Shown here in pieces: positions 1 to 9,745 of a stretch of DNA of 55,000 nucleotides (position 1 is the first letter of the stretch; each line of letters opens with the position of its first letter). Source of the DNA: Prorocentrum cordatum. Its lineage: Eukaryota; Sar; Dinophyceae; Prorocentrales; Prorocentraceae. The DNA lies in NCBI GenBank assembly GCA_963575745.1, contig CAUYUJ010017796.1, positions 35,001 through 90,000 of the forward strand. The letters run 5' to 3'. The translations under genes and the position numbers were made by a program. The notes beneath the pieces were generated by a model, which was not told the DNA's origin, ran no database searches, and saw only the letters and a program-made list of their open reading frames with translations.

Positions 1-224
1 AGGCGCTCCCGGGGCCAGAGAGCCTTGGCATGAACAGCTATGCGAAGACCTTCGGCGGAGCCAGAATCGAGGTGGTGCTGAAGCACCGCCACTACAGGAT
101 CAAATCAGTGGCTGCAGATGGCAACAAGGACAACGTGGGCCGCTCCAGGGCCTTCATGAAAGATGTGAGTGCGGCCTGGGAGGACATCTTGAAGCTAGCC
201 GGCGTGAGCCGCGATGCTGACTAG
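1..224 (+). CDS. 3' terminal exon of an unrecognised gene (partial)
   Basis: The frame is open from the window edge to TAG and encodes about 73 residues, rich in charged residues and ending in VSRDAD. No upstream stop is present, so this is the last exon, or part of it, of a gene that begins outside the window. The C-terminus (an acidic/lysine helix with LKLAG) looks generally like the short helical tails of minus-strand genes ending at 28,775 and 39,655. By position, upstream of the methyltransferase-like gene, it may correspond to the gene at 39,655-43,943. I do not recognise a domain. The in-frame ATG at position 30 need not be the start. Confidence 0.5.
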   Translation, partial: ALPGPESLGMNSYAKTFGGARIEVVLKHRHYRIKSVAADGNKDNVGRSRAFMKDVSAAWEDILKLAGVSRDAD

Positions 225-239
225 GTGCCTCGATCAAAG

Positions 240-575
240 GGGAGGAATTCCTCCTCCTCCTCCTCCTCTGCCTTCTCCTCCTTCTCCATCCTCACACTCC
301 TCCTCGCCGTCCTCCTCCTCCTCCTCCTCCTGCTCATCGTCTTCTTACTCCCCTACTTCCGCTCCTCCTTCCCCCACTAGCGCCTCGCCCTCCTCCCCCC
401 CCCCCTCCTTCTCCCCGTCCTCCTGCTGGGTGTGGCGGAAGAGAGGAGAAAGAGGAGGATGACGAGGAGGAGGGGCAGGAGGAGAAGGGGCAGCAGCAGC
501 AGCAGCAGCAGGAAGAGGAGGAGGAGGAGGAGCAGGAGGAGGAGGAGGAGGAGCACCAGCAGCAGCAGCAGGAGA
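240..575. repeat. CTC then GAG triplet tract with a strand switch
   Basis: About 190 bases of pyrimidine-rich (CTC)n-like sequence are followed directly by about 140 bases of purine-rich (GAG)n-like sequence on the same strand. The two halves could pair as an imperfect hairpin. All long open frames here are low-complexity Ser, Pro, Arg or Glu runs. Confidence 0.9.
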
Positions 576-1979
576 CACATCGCACTCGCTGTAGGCTCCT
601 ACGGTGCTGGCAGCAGCACTCGACGTGAGGCACACGTCCTCATGCATGAGGGAGATCTCAGGCATATGGCCTACGATCGACACTTTTCCCTGCCCTGCCG
701 CCTTATCCTGCTACTCCTGTTCCTTCTCTCCATCTCCTCATCCTCATCCTCCTCTTCCTCTAAGTTGTCATCCTCCCACCTCCTTCTCATCCGCATCATC
801 CTTCCACCTCCTCTCCCCCTACGCCTCATTCTACATGCCCCTCCTCCTCCTACACCTCCTCCTCCTTCGCATCCTCAACCTCACCCGTCTCCTCGTCTTC
901 CTCTGATCTTTTCAAGGGCGCGAACAGCTCTTAGCATGTTCGCGAAGTGCACATGGGCAAGATCAGACATGGGGGTTCTGTCGCAGCTGCGCAAGAAATT
1001 ATATCCATTGACTTGTCTAGCTCCATCTCTCTCCTTCTCTGACTCTCTCTCGCTTTCTCCCGCTTCGGGCCCCCCCCAGCTGATTCTCCCAGTATGTCCT
1101 CGATTCCTCTCTCTCTCATGCTTCTTGCTTTTGAGCCTCTCTCTCTCTTTCTCTCTCTATCTCTCTATCTCTCTCTCGTTCGATCCCTCCCTAGCTCCCT
1201 TCCCTGTACCCCCCCCCTCACTCCCCCTCCCTCACTCCCCCTCTCCCTCCCTCATTTCACATCACTCCCCCTCACTTTCTCCCCGCTCTCTGGTACCTTC
1301 TCTCACTCCCCCTCCCTCGCTCGCTTCTGATATCCCTCTCAACCCCGTCCCTTCATCCTCTTCTAGAGCCAGTGTACACCCCGTCATTGAGCCCGCTGCT
1401 GCCAGGCGATGGCTCGACTGGAACTTCCTGGAGTTCGCTGGCGCGCCCGCGCCATGCCCCGCAGCTCGCGTGCTAATGATAGAAGGGGGAGAGGTGGAAG
1501 GTGACGAATTGGAGTATAGTATGAGAAGCGTGATGAGGGAGCAGCAGGGTAGGGGATGAGGATGATGAGGAGAAGCAGATCGGACATGCTGAAAGCTTCG
1601 GCAATGAATTGGGAAAAGGCTTGTAGCGTGATGAGAAGGAGGTGAGGTGGAAGCAGAAGGAGGAGAAAGAGGAGGACGGTCAGGAGAAGAGGCAAGATAA
1701 CCAGTAGGACGACGAGGAGAAGCAGGAGAAGCATGATGAAGAGGCGGATAATATCTGCACATTGCTGACATCCGCTGGCCACCTAGGCGCGACGATAATC
1801 GCAGTTAGCGCGTGGCGGCCTCCGAGGGACCTTTCTGGAAGCACGAAGGCGCGACGCGCGAAGTTAGGTGGCCTAAGGAGCGCATGAATTGGTGGCCCGA
1901 TCGACTACCGCTGCAGAACCCATCCTTGGCTCAAGGACACGCTGCTAGCCCGACGGCGCGCCCCGGCAGGATCGGCACT
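576..1979. other. Low-complexity intergenic region
   Basis: The region is CT-rich (especially 1,020-1,340, with CTCT runs) and purine-rich after 1,480. I see no convincing exon. Frames open through it encode Ser/Leu/Pro or Glu/Arg runs. It separates the terminal exon at the window start from the methyltransferase-like gene. Confidence 0.6.
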
Positions 1980-4255
1980 ATGGCCAAACAACCCAAGCTC
2001 AAGACGCGCCGCAAGGTCACGAGCAAGCCCGCGAGCCCAAGGAGGTTCATGCCAAAGATGAACGAGGCCACTACGAACACGATGAAACAGCTGGTGCGCA
2101 TGAAAGCACCAGCTGTGCTCGTCTTGGCTGCTGCGCTGATTGGCTGCCCTGGCAAATTAGAGGTCAGTACATCAGAAGATAGAGCGATCCTTGATCCACG
2201 TATTATTCTCCCTGCTCCCCTCTCCTCTTATCCCCTGCCTCCTGTCCCCTCACCTTACCTCTTTCCCTCTGTCCTGTTCCATCCCTACATCCTAGAATCC
2301 TGGGCCCCCCTTGTATGACAGTGGACCTAATTCGCGCGGTGGGGGAGCGATTTTCGCCTGGGTACGTCTTGGACGCCTCGGCGAGGTGGAGTTCTTCGAA
2401 CAAATGGCTGGCCACAAGGCGATCACCCGCTCATTCGCTGCTGCTGGATACAACGCGGTCCCTTTCGAGATCGAGGAACCCTTTCTAAAACACCATTGCG
2501 GGTGGAGTTTTGAGGGATGTTTCTTAGATCCCCCAATGTGGCCCCTTTGTAATTTGGATAACCCCATTCGAAGATGCCTTCGGGATTGATTTCTCGAGGG
2601 GTCTGGCAGCCAGGACGACAGCGTCTATTGCGACTTCGTGGGGAACGACGGGTTCGCGTGTGCCCTCCGCATCGCCATGTCAATGAAACTTGGCAGTGGC
2701 AGCTTCGGGGCACCCGTGTGCTCCAGTTGGGTCCAATGGGGGGAATGCAGTCGAATCATCAAGCCTATCATCCCAGAAAAAGCTTGCTCTGATGATGATC
2801 ATCATCAGAGCAAACCATTTCTGATGATTACCAGCCAGGGCTAAGGGTAGCCCAAGTGGGGGTCCATTGCAAGTGGCGCGTCTCTGCCCCAAATAAGGCC
2901 TTCCATTCGGCTACCCCTGGGCGCTGTGGCGAAACCTGCAAACCCCCAGGTCTGGGTCAACCGCTTCAGCTCAGGGAGGAGTGAAATCTAGAAGGCTCGT
3001 CGCATCTTCCGCCGGCCCACTACCTGGCACCACGCATTGGAAATCGCAATTCAATGGGGAAAAGACAGGAGGGGGCACAATGACACTTGAAATTCACTTG
3101 AAACTTAAAAGGGGATTCGCGTCGCCCGTGCATAAGGGGGCTTCTGGACACGACCGCTGGGCTACAAGCAGCTGCCGAGCGTCAAGCTGGGGAACACCAT
3201 GGTGAGTAACATGGTACTTCTTTTGATTCTCTTGACAGCAAGGGGTATCACATGGGTCGTCGAACAACCCATGGGTTCCCTCCTCGAGAAGCATCCAAGG
3301 TGGCCTGGCATCCCATGGGTCTAACAAGCCTATCCAGTAGGGGAGGGCGACGAGAAGAAGGAGGAGGAGGAGGAGGAGGAGGAGGAGGAGATGTTGAGTG
3401 ATTGCGTTCGGCCGCGAAAGGTGGGTATACCTGTGCCGGCTCATGAAAGTGTGGAGGACCCACATCTGGATGGCCGATTTCGGGGGGGAGACTGCCAAGC
3501 CGACCTGGCTGTACAGCAATGCGGAGTGGATCGGCGAGATTAAGGAATTCAGATCCAAGAATACTTCTGGCTGGAGCCCTTCTACGAAATCCTTGGTCAC
3601 CACCACGACAGATTGTTATGGGAACGAGGTGGGGTCGAATTTTTCAAGAGGACCCCACCCCCCTTCGGTCTGGTCCGCGGCAGGGGCAAGAGGAGGAAAT
3701 AGACGAGGGTGAGGCAGAGGCGAGGATGAGGGAAGCTTGAGGAAGTGGAGGAGGGCAACAGGGAGGATAAGGCAAAGGACGACAGAGGAGAGAGAGAGAG
3801 AGAGAGGAGGACGTCCTCATCCGATTATCATGCTCTTCCTCCTCCTCCTCCCCCACCGCCTCCTCATCCTCTTCGTCCTCATCCGTGTTTTCCTCGTCCT
3901 CCTCGGTCTGGTCCCCCTTCTCCCCTCGCCCTTCTCGACCCTCCTCCTTCTCCTCCCCCTCACCCATCCCCTCGACCTTTTGGTGTTTAACTTGCCTTGC
4001 CTGCAGGTTATTAACGGGAAGAAGGGCGCGATGAAAAACAGCCAGCACTACCCAGACAAGTTTGGACATGCTGTTCGGGGACTGTTCGAGCGCCACTGGT
4101 CATCTATGAAAAAACAGGCGCTCCAGATGAATAAAGACCTCAGTTCTGGTGAAGATAGCATTGACGTTGCAAAATACATCAAGGAGATTAAGGACAATTG
4201 GAACGATTCAACCCTGCCAAAGGTCATTGCTGCTCTGACTGGCGGATCGGCGTGA
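1980..4255 (+). CDS. Cytosine-5 methyltransferase-like protein, seven exons
   Basis: Exons: 1980-2162, 2386-2475, 2614-2730, 2950-2980, 3137-3299, 3421-3628, 4007-4255. They sum to 1,041 nt, all phases close, and give 346 residues plus TGA. Motif-I-like EFFEQMAGHKAITRSF is at about residues 63-78, then an acidic turn (EIEDD, about 89-93). GAPVCSSW, with a candidate catalytic Cys127, is at 123-130. TWVVEQP at 179-185 sits where motif VI (ENV) is expected, and IWMADFGGETAKP follows. This order matches Dcm-like enzymes; the family is known to be carried by some dinoflagellate transposons. The Lys/Arg-rich N-terminus may start further upstream. Introns are 121-378 bp, mostly GT-AG, one apparently GA-AG (2476-2613); the one at 3300-3420 is flanked by the same seven bases, AAGGTGG. 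The protein may be a DNA methyltransferase or a fold relative; activity is unproven. Confidence 0.8.
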
Positions 4256-6008
4256 GCCTTTTATTTTAGAAACAGCTGCATCCGCCGTGCATGGGGCAAT
4301 AGAGGAGAGGGGGTAAAGAAGGGTAACGAGTATCTTGTAAATAGTTGGGAGGGGTGGATGGATGGCATAGACTTGGCGTCTTAGCAGCGAGTTCAATGAC
4401 GCCTACGGCGGGTGGGCAAGCTACCTGCCTAGGCTTCTCAGCACGCGCTTTCTTTTGATCCTCTTGATCCTCCACACCTGCTCCCCCTCCACCTCCATCT
4501 CCAAGTCTACCTGGCCCCCCTCCTCTGTTCCTTTTACTCCATCTGTCCGACGGCCCCTCCCCTCTACCACTCTCTCTTCGTTCTTTCCTCATTCCTACGT
4601 CGTCCTGCTCTCCCTCATTCCCCTCCTCCTCCAAGTCCTTTTTCTCATCATCTTTTCTGCAATGCATATCCGATGTGGCGACCTTGCTGGGTCTCGTGGC
4701 ATTTCGGGCTTGCGAATGAACAGCATGCTTCTAATTGGCAGCTATTGAGAAAGACGAGCGCCGAGAAACAGAATCGATAGCAAATGTCATGCAGATGTGT
4801 CATGTATGTCTTTCCCAACGCATTTCTATGTGAATCATCATTTCCACGTCATTGAATCCATCCTGGTGTCCCTGCTTGCATGCCCATGCCCATTGATGCC
4901 GTTCCACACCTGTTGCTACATCCTTGTGTTTTGTTCCTCCCCTTCGCGCCGGCGCAGGTGACATGGTGAGGCTCAGCGACCGCTACATCCTGAAACGTGC
5001 GCCCTGGGAGCATGCAGGGAGGGGCCGCCCTCTTATGTTTTCCCTTTTTCTTGCAACTCTGCTCCCGATGCTCTCCTGAACTGTTCATTCCACCCTGGAT
5101 CCCCCCCTGTGCGTTTTTGGGTTTGCATTCCGTTTTTTTTGTTTTTTTTTGTTTTTTTCTGCGTTTTTCCCGTTTGGCGCCAAAATAAGGCCGGAAATGT
5201 CTGGGAATAAGGCCGGAAATTTTGGGAAAAGTCCGGAAATTCAGATGACCCCCACCTGCTCTCTGTAGGTCCTCCCTCCTCCCTCTTCCTCCAACTCGTG
5301 GAGCGAATCACTCTCTCCTTTCAAGCCCTCCTCTCCCGCTGTCCATCCCTCCCCCTTTCCACGCACCTCTTTCTCTCATTTGCTCCTGTAATGCTCAGGT
5401 CGGCACGCGTCGGCAGCATTTCACGCGATCCAAACTCGACAGGGTAGCTCAGCAAGCAGAAACGCATGGTATTCTCACGGATTCTAGACCCCGCCCCCTC
5501 TCCTGACTCATGTCTCCTTTCTACAGCAGCCTACTGACCCCCGACACCTGACCCCCGACCCCCTACTTGACCCCAACCCCTGAACCCACGATCCAGGGCA
5601 CTCACATGCCTGTCTGCTTGCTGCGTGGCAGTGAAAAGCCATGCCGCTGAAACGCAAGCCGGTCATCGCTCTTTCTCCTGCTCCGCCTCCTCCAACTCGT
5701 AATCCTCCTCCACACCTCGTCCCTTCTCTCGCTCCTCCTCCTGCTCCTCCTCCTCCTGCTCCTCCCCTTACTACCCCTCCTCTCAACCTCATGGCCCCTC
5801 TACCTCCGTGCCCTCATTCCCCAACCTGATCCCCAACTCGCTCCCTCCACCTCCAACTCCACGGCCAACTCCATCATCCACCTCGTCCCCCCCACTCCTC
5901 CTGCCACTCCTCCTTTCCCTGCACCGCCGACTCCTCCTCCTCCTCCTCCTCCTCCTGAGCCTCCTCTTTTTTGGATGGGGCGTCGGCCCACCTAAGGCTG
6001 CTGCTGAG
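4256..6008. other. Intergenic region without a clear gene
   Basis: This holds CT-rich stretches (4,455-4,650; 5,680-5,980), a T-rich tract (5,128-5,165) and copies of an AATAAGGCCGGAAA-like word (5,185-5,240) that also occurs reversed near 16,550. A short open stretch at 5,641-5,661 (MPLKRKP, followed by GTC) could be a first exon of the next gene, but its acceptor pairing is not forced. Confidence 0.5.
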
Positions 6009-6011
6009 GCC

Positions 6012-8611
6012 ATGTCGCCGGCTGCCGCGCCAGCGCCCCCGAAGCCTGTTGTCGCAGCGAAGGCGAAGGCGACAGCAGCAGGCCCACGTGTTAGAGGAGG
6101 AACGACGAGGGAGGACGAGGAAGAGGATGGAGGAATGATTCAGGATCATCCCTGGGTCAGGATTCTGGATCATCCCTGGGTCAGGATTCTGGATCATCCC
6201 GGGGGGCAGGTCGCTTGCCGTTGCGCGCCCCATCCCAGCCACAGGCAAAGGGACGCACTCCAAGGAAGAGCTGATGACGATCATGAGCAAGGCCGCTGCT
6301 CAGCATGGATATGAGCTTGAGGACTTGTTCCCGACTGCGTCGACGTCGGCTGGTTCTGGGACCCCATCCGAGATTGCTGCTTCCGATGCGAAGCCCGGCT
6401 CGTGCGTCCCTGCGACGGGTGGGGACCTCAAAGGTGAAGATACGGAAAGCGAGGAGGAAGAGGAAGAGGAAGAGGAAGAGAAAGAGGAAGACCAATCAGA
6501 GGAGGAACCAGAAGCTGGCGCCAAATTAAAGCTGGGGTCCGCCAAAATGAAGATGCCGCCTGTGGGCAATCATGAAGCAACTGCAGGCGCGGAACAGAAG
6601 ACTCTCGCCGCGGCAGCCAAAGCCCTGGAAGAGTGTGGCGATGGCAACGATGAAGAAGATGAGGACGGAGAGGAGGAATCAGATGGGCAGCCAGACGAGG
6701 AGGAAGACGGCGATGACGAAGAGCAAGAGGAGCTACCGAAAAAAAAAGGTAAGGGGCCTGCTGGGCCTACGAAGGCTGCGACAGCAATGGTACAGAAGGC
6801 CGAGAAGGCCAAAGAGAACGCCACGCCCAAAGCCGATCCAAAGGCCAAGCCCAACAGCACGACGCACCTCAAAGAGTGGAAGCGCTTCACTACCTGGTAT
6901 AACAACAGCAAAAAGTACCCAGGCCATCTGAAGAGCGAGGATAAGCAAGAGGTCTTCGTCAAGTTCTTGGAGTGCGGCGAGGACCGCAACGCGACGGCCC
7001 TCCATTTCGAGCGGAAGCAGACCAACATCAAACGGTCAAAGGAGGGCATCGGCAGCAAGAAGCTGAAGGACATCAAGAAGGAGTATTCCAAAGAGAAGGT
7101 GGACACGATCGTGGCCTGGAACAAAAAGCACAACTCTTGGAAGTACGACATGATGTTCCCGAGAGACGAGGATGAAGCCTGGCACCCCCTGGACGCGGGG
7201 TTCCAATTCGAGAACATTGGCGAGCATTCCGAGACCACCATGCTGTCGAGCTCCATGGAAGTCTCTGCCGACGACGCCATCCAGTTGCTGCTGAACGGCC
7301 CGCTCGCTACCGACACTGGGCCACCGGACCTCCTCCTACCTCTCGTCTCTCTCCTCTCCTTCCTCCTCCTCCTCCTCCTCATCATCTTGGTCTTCCCCAT
7401 TCCTTCTCCCCCATGACTCCTCCTTCTCCTTATCCTCGTCCTGCCCCCACCCTCGTGCCCTGCTGCCCTCATGCCCTTCTCCTCCTTATTATCCTTCTTA
7501 TCCTTCTTCTCCTTCTTCTTATCCTCCTCCTCCTCCTCCTCCTCCTCCTCCTCCTCCTCCTCCTCCCTCTCCTTCCTCTGCTCCGCCTCCCCGCTCCTCC
7601 TCTCCCTGGTCCTCCTCCTCCTCCCCCACCTCCTCCTTTTCCGCCTTCGCCTCCTCCTCCTCCTCCTCCTCCCCCCCTCCTTCTCCCAGGCTGGCCATGG
7701 GTGCCTCAGAGAGCCTCTTGGACGGTATAGGTGACGCTGGCAAGCCAGAGCCGACCCCCAAGGACAAGAAAGACAAGAAGACCGTCAAGGATGCGAAAGA
7801 GCTGGTCCCCCTGCCAGCGATCGAGCAGGCCAAATCCGAGATGCAGAAGATAGCTGATCAATCCACTGCTTGCGAGCGCTACATCATGCAACTCGGTGAG
7901 GCCCACATTTACTCCTGTCGTCCAATTTACCCCTCTCCCTTCGATGCTGTCCCTTCCTCCTTGTGCCCCCTCGTTTCCCTCTGTCTTCCTCCCACTGCTT
8001 CCCCCACCTCCACGCCAAAACCTCATGTCAGTAGTACTCTGATCTGATCTTCATCCTCTTCCAAAGCTCATGCTTCTCTTCCTCCTCCTCCTCCTCCTCC
8101 TCCTCCTCCTCATCCTGCCCAAGTGCCACCTGCTCCTCCTTCTCCTAACATATTCCTTCTCCATCTTCACTGTTGGCGTGCCCAGGCAGGTAGGGAATAG
8201 GGGAGGTCTTTGCTGAATGGGGGGGCGGGGGTGAGACCCCGATGGTTTCTAGAAGCCCCAAGCAGCTTCTTAGAAAGACCCCCCCTTCGGCGAATGCCTC
8301 TCCTTTTCCCCCACCTCCCTCGGCATGACGCCGACGCCCCCTCCTCCCTTCTCGAGAAGCCCCCCTCCCAGGCGGAGTTGGAGATTCCAGTGAAGGATGC
8401 CCTGACAAATCACAAGAAGAGCCTGACTGAGCTATGGCACAAGTTCAAGCAGCTGTGCATGGACAAAAAGGAGGAGAGACCGGAGACCTACGGGAAGTTG
8501 CACACTGAGGCAGAGACACTCTATAAGTACTTCGAGGAGACAGGGGAGCCGGTGGCCAAGAGCTTGGTTGCAAAGCTGAAGCCGGCGAAGAAGAAGAAAC
8601 AAAAAAGATGA
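6012..8611 (+). CDS. Acidic/lysine-rich coiled-coil protein, four exons, frame broken near the C-terminus
   Basis: Exons: 6012-6081, 6245-7319, 7690-7900, 8372-8611. Phases close to 532 codons. All three introns read best as GC-AG with AG|GC at both ends (the 7320 donor is least certain). An Ala/Lys N-terminus leads to long Glu/Asp runs (about residues 75-180), then a basic segment and a helical region (LKEWKRFTTWYNNSKKYPGH). The C-terminal exon is helical and ends in a lysine run. TGA at 8609 follows a run of six A (8601-8606). With five A the frame would stay open to TGA at 8684 and end in PPKKKRKKKAAN, a classical nuclear-localisation pattern. I recognise no enzyme domain; a nuclear or chromatin role is a guess. 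It may be the counterpart of the minus-strand gene ending at 28,775. Confidence 0.65.
6136..6203. repeat. Short tandem repeat inside an intron
   Basis: Three copies of a roughly 24-bp unit containing GGATCATCCCTGGGTCAGGA, in intron 6082-6244 of the coiled-coil gene. The last copy diverges (CATCCCGGGG). Confidence 0.8.
7330..7685. repeat. (CTC)n tract filling an intron
   Basis: Almost pure pyrimidine triplets run from the proposed GC donor to the acceptor at 7,689. Similar (CTC)n stretches fill other introns (8,075-8,115; 10,370-10,480; 15,545-15,910). Confidence 0.9.
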
Positions 8612-8740
8612 GGAGTCTGCTGCTGAGGACGAGGGGCAGGACGAGCCGCCGAAAAAGAAGCGCAAGAAGAAGGCTGCCAACTGAGGGACGTGCGAGACAG
8701 GGGCTGCGCCATCTTCATCACGCATTGCAGGAGGGGCCCC

Positions 8741-8822
8741 AGGATTTCTCGATTACAGTCTCTCCCAGGATTTCTCGATTTCAGGATTTCTCGATTTACG
8801 GCCCCAGGATTCCTCGATTTCA
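8741..8822. repeat. Four copies of CAGGATTTCTCGATT
   Basis: A 15-bp word is repeated four times (the last with CCTCG) at 12-30 bp spacing, just past the coiled-coil gene. Function unknown. Confidence 0.75.
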
Positions 8823-9074
8823 CTCTGAGTGAATGAGCCCTTCTGCGATGCATATAGCTCGGACCTGTTTCTGAGTATTTTTGGAGGCTGCGCCTCCGCT
8901 GTGGAGCCACTGCGAAGATTGCAACGTCGACCTCGAGCGACGAGTTGTGGGGTGTGGCAGTGGAAATATGGAGGAGGATGTCCTGCTGTAGTATTCGTAG
9001 AGGGCTGACAGGCCTCGAATGTGTTGGAGGGGGCGCGAGGGAGAGGAGGAAGACGACGACGATGCACAAGGAGC

Positions 9075-9410
9075 AGGAGGAGGAGGTACACTTGGGGGAG
9101 GAGGAGGAGGAGGAGGAGGAGGAGGAGGAGGAGGAAGAGGAGGAGGGCAAGGAGGAGGAGGAGGAGAAGCAGCAGCAGCAGCATCAGCAGGAGGAGGAAG
9201 AGCAGGATAAGGGGAGAACAGGAGTGGAAAGAAGAGCTGGGGTGAAGAAGGGCAGGAATAAGCATGATAAAAGGCAGCAGCATTCGATCAGAGGGTGCGT
9301 CGTCAAAATGAGAGAGGGGGAGGGAATGGGCAAACGGCAGGGAAGGAGCGTCAGGACGAGAGAGAGCGAGAGAGAGAGAGAGAGAGAAAGCGAGAGAGAG
9401 AGAGATATAG
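9075..9410. repeat. (GGA)n and (GA)n microsatellites
   Basis: A GAG/GGA tract (9,090-9,160), CAG repeats (9,168-9,185) and a (GA)n run (9,358-9,404) lie upstream of the Tnp2-like gene. No convincing coding sequence. Confidence 0.9.
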
Positions 9411-9426
9411 AGTGTCGCACGCGCAG

Positions 9427-9500
9427 GTACCTGCAGCTACGAGTGTCAGCCCATCTTCAACGATGAGAAGAGGCGGGCCCGTGCCCCTGGCAACCCATTC
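9427..9500 (+). CDS. Possible upstream exon of the Tnp2-like gene
   Basis: After GCGCAG, one frame reads TCSYECQPIFNDEKRRARAPGN, with two cysteines and no low complexity, unlike the surrounding sequence. It follows an AG|GT junction. The downstream splice site is not clear, so I list it apart from the better-supported exons. Confidence 0.25.
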
Positions 9501-9745
9501 CCCCCTGCGTTTCGGGCACACTCCTTATCATCCTCCGTCATCTCTCTTCCCTCCACATCTCGCTGCAACGTTCCCTTCTTCCCATCTGTCTCATTCCTGC
9601 CTTCTATGTCTCGTCCGTCCATGGGCTTGCGTTTGATAGCATCGATTATTTCAGCAACATGCCCTGGCATCGGTCCTGAGAATTTGTTGTGTTGACGATC
9701 CCACTGCTTCTCATAATGCGCCCTCTGCTGCGCGTGGCGTTGCAG

